Shown here one piece after another: positions 62,111 through 64,000 of a stretch of 64,000 nucleotides of DNA. Source of the DNA: Pseudomonas helleri (GTDB lineage: Bacteria; Pseudomonadota; Gammaproteobacteria; Pseudomonadales; Pseudomonadaceae); the NCBI RefSeq assembly GCF_001043025.1, contig NZ_JYLD01000004.1, forward strand, positions 248,001-312,000. The letters are read 5' to 3'. The position numbers were made by a program, and so were the translations under genes. Each line of letters begins with the position of its first letter. Positions within the stretch are counted from its first letter, which is position 1. Under the pieces are notes generated by a model. The model worked only from the letters and a program-made list of their open reading frames with translations. It ran no database searches and was not told the origin of the DNA.

Positions 62111-64000
62111 TTACCCCTTCAACGGGGCGAACAACGCGTCAATGTCACTCTGTTCAAGCTTCCAGCCGCTGCTCAAGCTGCCTTCTAAAACACCTGCAGC
62201 CAAATGCGCTTTCTTCTGTTGCAACGCCTGGATTTTTTCTTCCACGGTGCCGCGGGCAATCATCTTGTAAACGAATACAGGCTTATCCTGACCAATTCGG
62301 TGTGCACGATCAGTGGCCTGGTTTTCAGCCGCCGGATTCCACCATGGATCGTAATGAATCACTGTGTCAGCCGCTGTCAAATTAAGGCCCGTACCTCCAG
62401 CTTTCAAGCTGATTAAAAAGAGTGGAACTTTGCCGTCCTGGAAGTTTTTAACCGGCGTGCGCCGATCCTTGGTATCACCGGTCAGCAGCGAATAGGCAAC
62501 GTTGCGCTGTGCCAGCTCTTGCTCTATCAATGCCAGCATTGAAGTGAATTGTGAGAACAGCAAAATCTTTCGGCCTTCACCCAGCAACTCTTCAATGATC
62601 TCCATCAAGCTGCCCAGCTTTCCAGTCAACGTCCGCTTGGTAGTCACGGCTGATGCGCTCTTGACCAAGCGCAAATCGCAGCACACCTGACGCAGTTTGA
62701 GCAACGCTTCGAGGATGATGATCTGACTGCCGCCTATCCCGCTGCGCTTGATTTCATCACGCACCTTTTTGTCCATTGCAACGCGAACGGTTTCATAGAC
62801 ATCACGCTGGGTATCGCTCAAGTCAACCCAATGCACGATTTCAGTTTTCGCGGGTAATTCAGCGGCAACCTGCTCTTTGGTTCGGCGTAACAAAAACGGT
62901 TTGATACGCGCCGTCAGGCTGTGCATGCGCTCACTGTTGCCATGCTTTTCGATGGGCGTACGGTAATCACGATTGAACGCTTTGTTATCACCCAACCAAC
63001 CCGGCAACAAAAAGTGAAACAAGGACCACAGCTCACCCAAGTGGTTTTCCAAAGGCGTACCAGACAGACACACACGTTGTTTTGCCTGCAACTGCCGTGC
63101 GGCTTGGGCGGCCTTGCTCGTCGGATTTTTAATGTTCTGTGCCTCATCCAGAATCACAACACTCCAGACGAGAGGTTCAAGTGTTTCCAGGTCACGTGGC
63201 AATAAGGCGTAGGTGCTCAAGACCAAATCGTAGTTTGCCAACTGATCGAAGTCTTTTTGGCGATTGTTTCCATGCAAGGCCAGCACTTTGAGTTGCGGGG
63301 TAAAACGCGCCGCTTCGTCGAGCCAGTTAGGTATCAGACTGGTGGGCATGATCGCCAGAGCAGGCGAGTCAAGCTGACCGTTCTGCTTGAGTTGCAGTAA
63401 ATGAGTCAGGGCTTGCAATGTCTTGCCCAAGCCCATGTCGTCACCCAGAATGCCTCCTACCTCAAGCTCACGCAGCGCTTGCATCCAGTTGACGCCTTCT
63501 AGTTGGTAAGGACGTAGCGTGGCGTTTAATCCCTCTGGCGCAGGCACCGCGACATAGTCTGACTGCTTGAGGCGCTTGGCAAAGTCACGCTGACGCTCGC
63601 CCCCTTGCCATACCAGCGGTATATCGTCCAACGCACTGAGGCGTGCGGCATCCAGAGCACTCAGGCGCAATGAATTGCCACGATGCTCGTTTAAATACAA
63701 CTCGCTGAGGGTTGTCATCAGCGGCTTGATCCGGCCATAGGGCAAGACCACGTTCAAGGCTGGCTTTTGCAGCCCATATTGATAAGTCGAATAATGAAGA
63801 TTGACCAACATCGGCTCGTCATCCTTGCGCAGAGCCATGGATTGCGGGTCTAACAGTTCAGGGTTGCGTCTCAACACGTTAAGCAAAATCGGTAACAGGC
63901 TATAACGTTGGCCATTGACCTCAATGCCCAACTCCAGATCAAACCAGGCATGCTCTGGCCCTTCCTCGATATCGGCGTACCATTGCCCGACTTCGTGGAG
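62111..64000 (-). CDS. SNF2-family ATPase, paralogue 2 (5' end beyond window)
   Basis: At least 629 residues; the frame stays open to the right edge (EEGPEHAWFDLELGIEV near 63,900-63,980), so the N-terminus is missing. Motor motifs: GGILGDDMGLGKTLQALTHL, VVILDEAQNIKNPTSKAAQA, LSGTPLENHLGELWSLFHFL, ISLKAGGTGLNLTAADTVIH and ATDRAHRIGQDKPVFVYKMI. It is strongly similar to the gene at 59321-62023 throughout, with the same C-terminal ending (DIDALFAPL). The two are convergent, separated only by the degenerate REP. Codon use is somewhat less GC-rich than its paralogue. Confidence 0.92.
   Translation of the reverse strand, partial: LHEVGQWYADIEEGPEHAWFDLELGIEVNGQRYSLLPILLNVLRRNPELLDPQSMALRKDDEPMLVNLHYSTYQYGLQKPALNVVLPYGRIKPLMTTLSELYLNEHRGNSLRLSALDAARLSALDDIPLVWQGGERQRDFAKRLKQSDYVAVPAPEGLNATLRPYQLEGVNWMQALRELEVGGILGDDMGLGKTLQALTHLLQLKQNGQLDSPALAIMPTSLIPNWLDEAARFTPQLKVLALHGNNRQKDFDQLANYDLVLSTYALLPRDLETLEPLVWSVVILDEAQNIKNPTSKAAQAARQLQAKQRVCLSGTPLENHLGELWSLFHFLLPGWLGDNKAFNRDYRTPIEKHGNSERMHSLTARIKPFLLRRTKEQVAAELPAKTEIVHWVDLSDTQRDVYETVRVAMDKKVRDEIKRSGIGGSQIIILEALLKLRQVCCDLRLVKSASAVTTKRTLTGKLGSLMEIIEELLGEGRKILLFSQFTSMLALIEQELAQRNVAYSLLTGDTKDRRTPVKNFQDGKVPLFLISLKAGGTGLNLTAADTVIHYDPWWNPAAENQATDRAHRIGQDKPVFVYKMIARGTVEEKIQALQQKKAHLAAGVLEGSLSSGWKLEQSDIDALFAPLKG

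Overview
The window reads as chromosomal DNA of a fluorescens-type Pseudomonas. The evidence is the housekeeping gene content and order (dapA-bamC-MBL-purC, lolCDE, sthA, a gap paralogue, mfd), a GcvR-like gene next to bcp, an ampC end, and many copies of a roughly 66 bp REP-type inverted repeat in the intergenic spaces. No searches were run; all names come from recognising motifs and sequence by eye.

Left part (1-16.4 kb). After the end of ampC and a small methyltransferase there is a metabolic block: a glutamine-synthetase-like ligase, pyruvate oxidase PoxB, two paralogous iron-dependent alcohol dehydrogenases, a branched-chain-type ABC importer (two permeases, two ATPases, two periplasmic binding proteins), and a membrane histidine kinase with a sigma54-type response regulator. 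A textbook -24/-12 promoter (13127-13142, minus strand) sits upstream of the binding-protein gene. It suggests that the kinase/regulator pair drives one long operon for uptake and oxidation of an unidentified small alcohol, diol or amino alcohol.

16.5-30 kb is accessory. It holds a ParD-like protein translationally coupled to a methionine aminopeptidase, an SDR/AraC/SDR group, a GNAT gene flanked by a 170 bp direct duplication, a TAT-exported binding protein with a ferredoxin and an AprA/FrdA-like flavoprotein, a RelE/HigBA-type toxin-antitoxin pair, a methyltransferase, an AT-rich stretch with an AraC regulator and a stand-alone FleN-like ATPase, and an MFS exporter.

30.2-37.2 kb is a scarred mobile region. 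It contains an mqsRA module whose toxin has lost its start codon, an IS66 element that is itself interrupted by a second IS66 element (8 bp target duplication), the C-terminal half of a tyrosine integrase, an AT-rich Sel1-repeat membrane protein, and tRNA-Ser(CGA).

37.2-64 kb is mostly core: purC, an MBL hydrolase, bamC, dapA, a GcvR-like gene, bcp, queF, a copper cupredoxin divergent from a CopRS-type two-component system with a visible operator, lolCDE, a PilZ-like protein, a glycerophosphodiesterase, sthA, an MHS-type MFS carrier, a long GAPDH, mfd, and two convergent SNF2-family helicase paralogues, the second running off the right edge.
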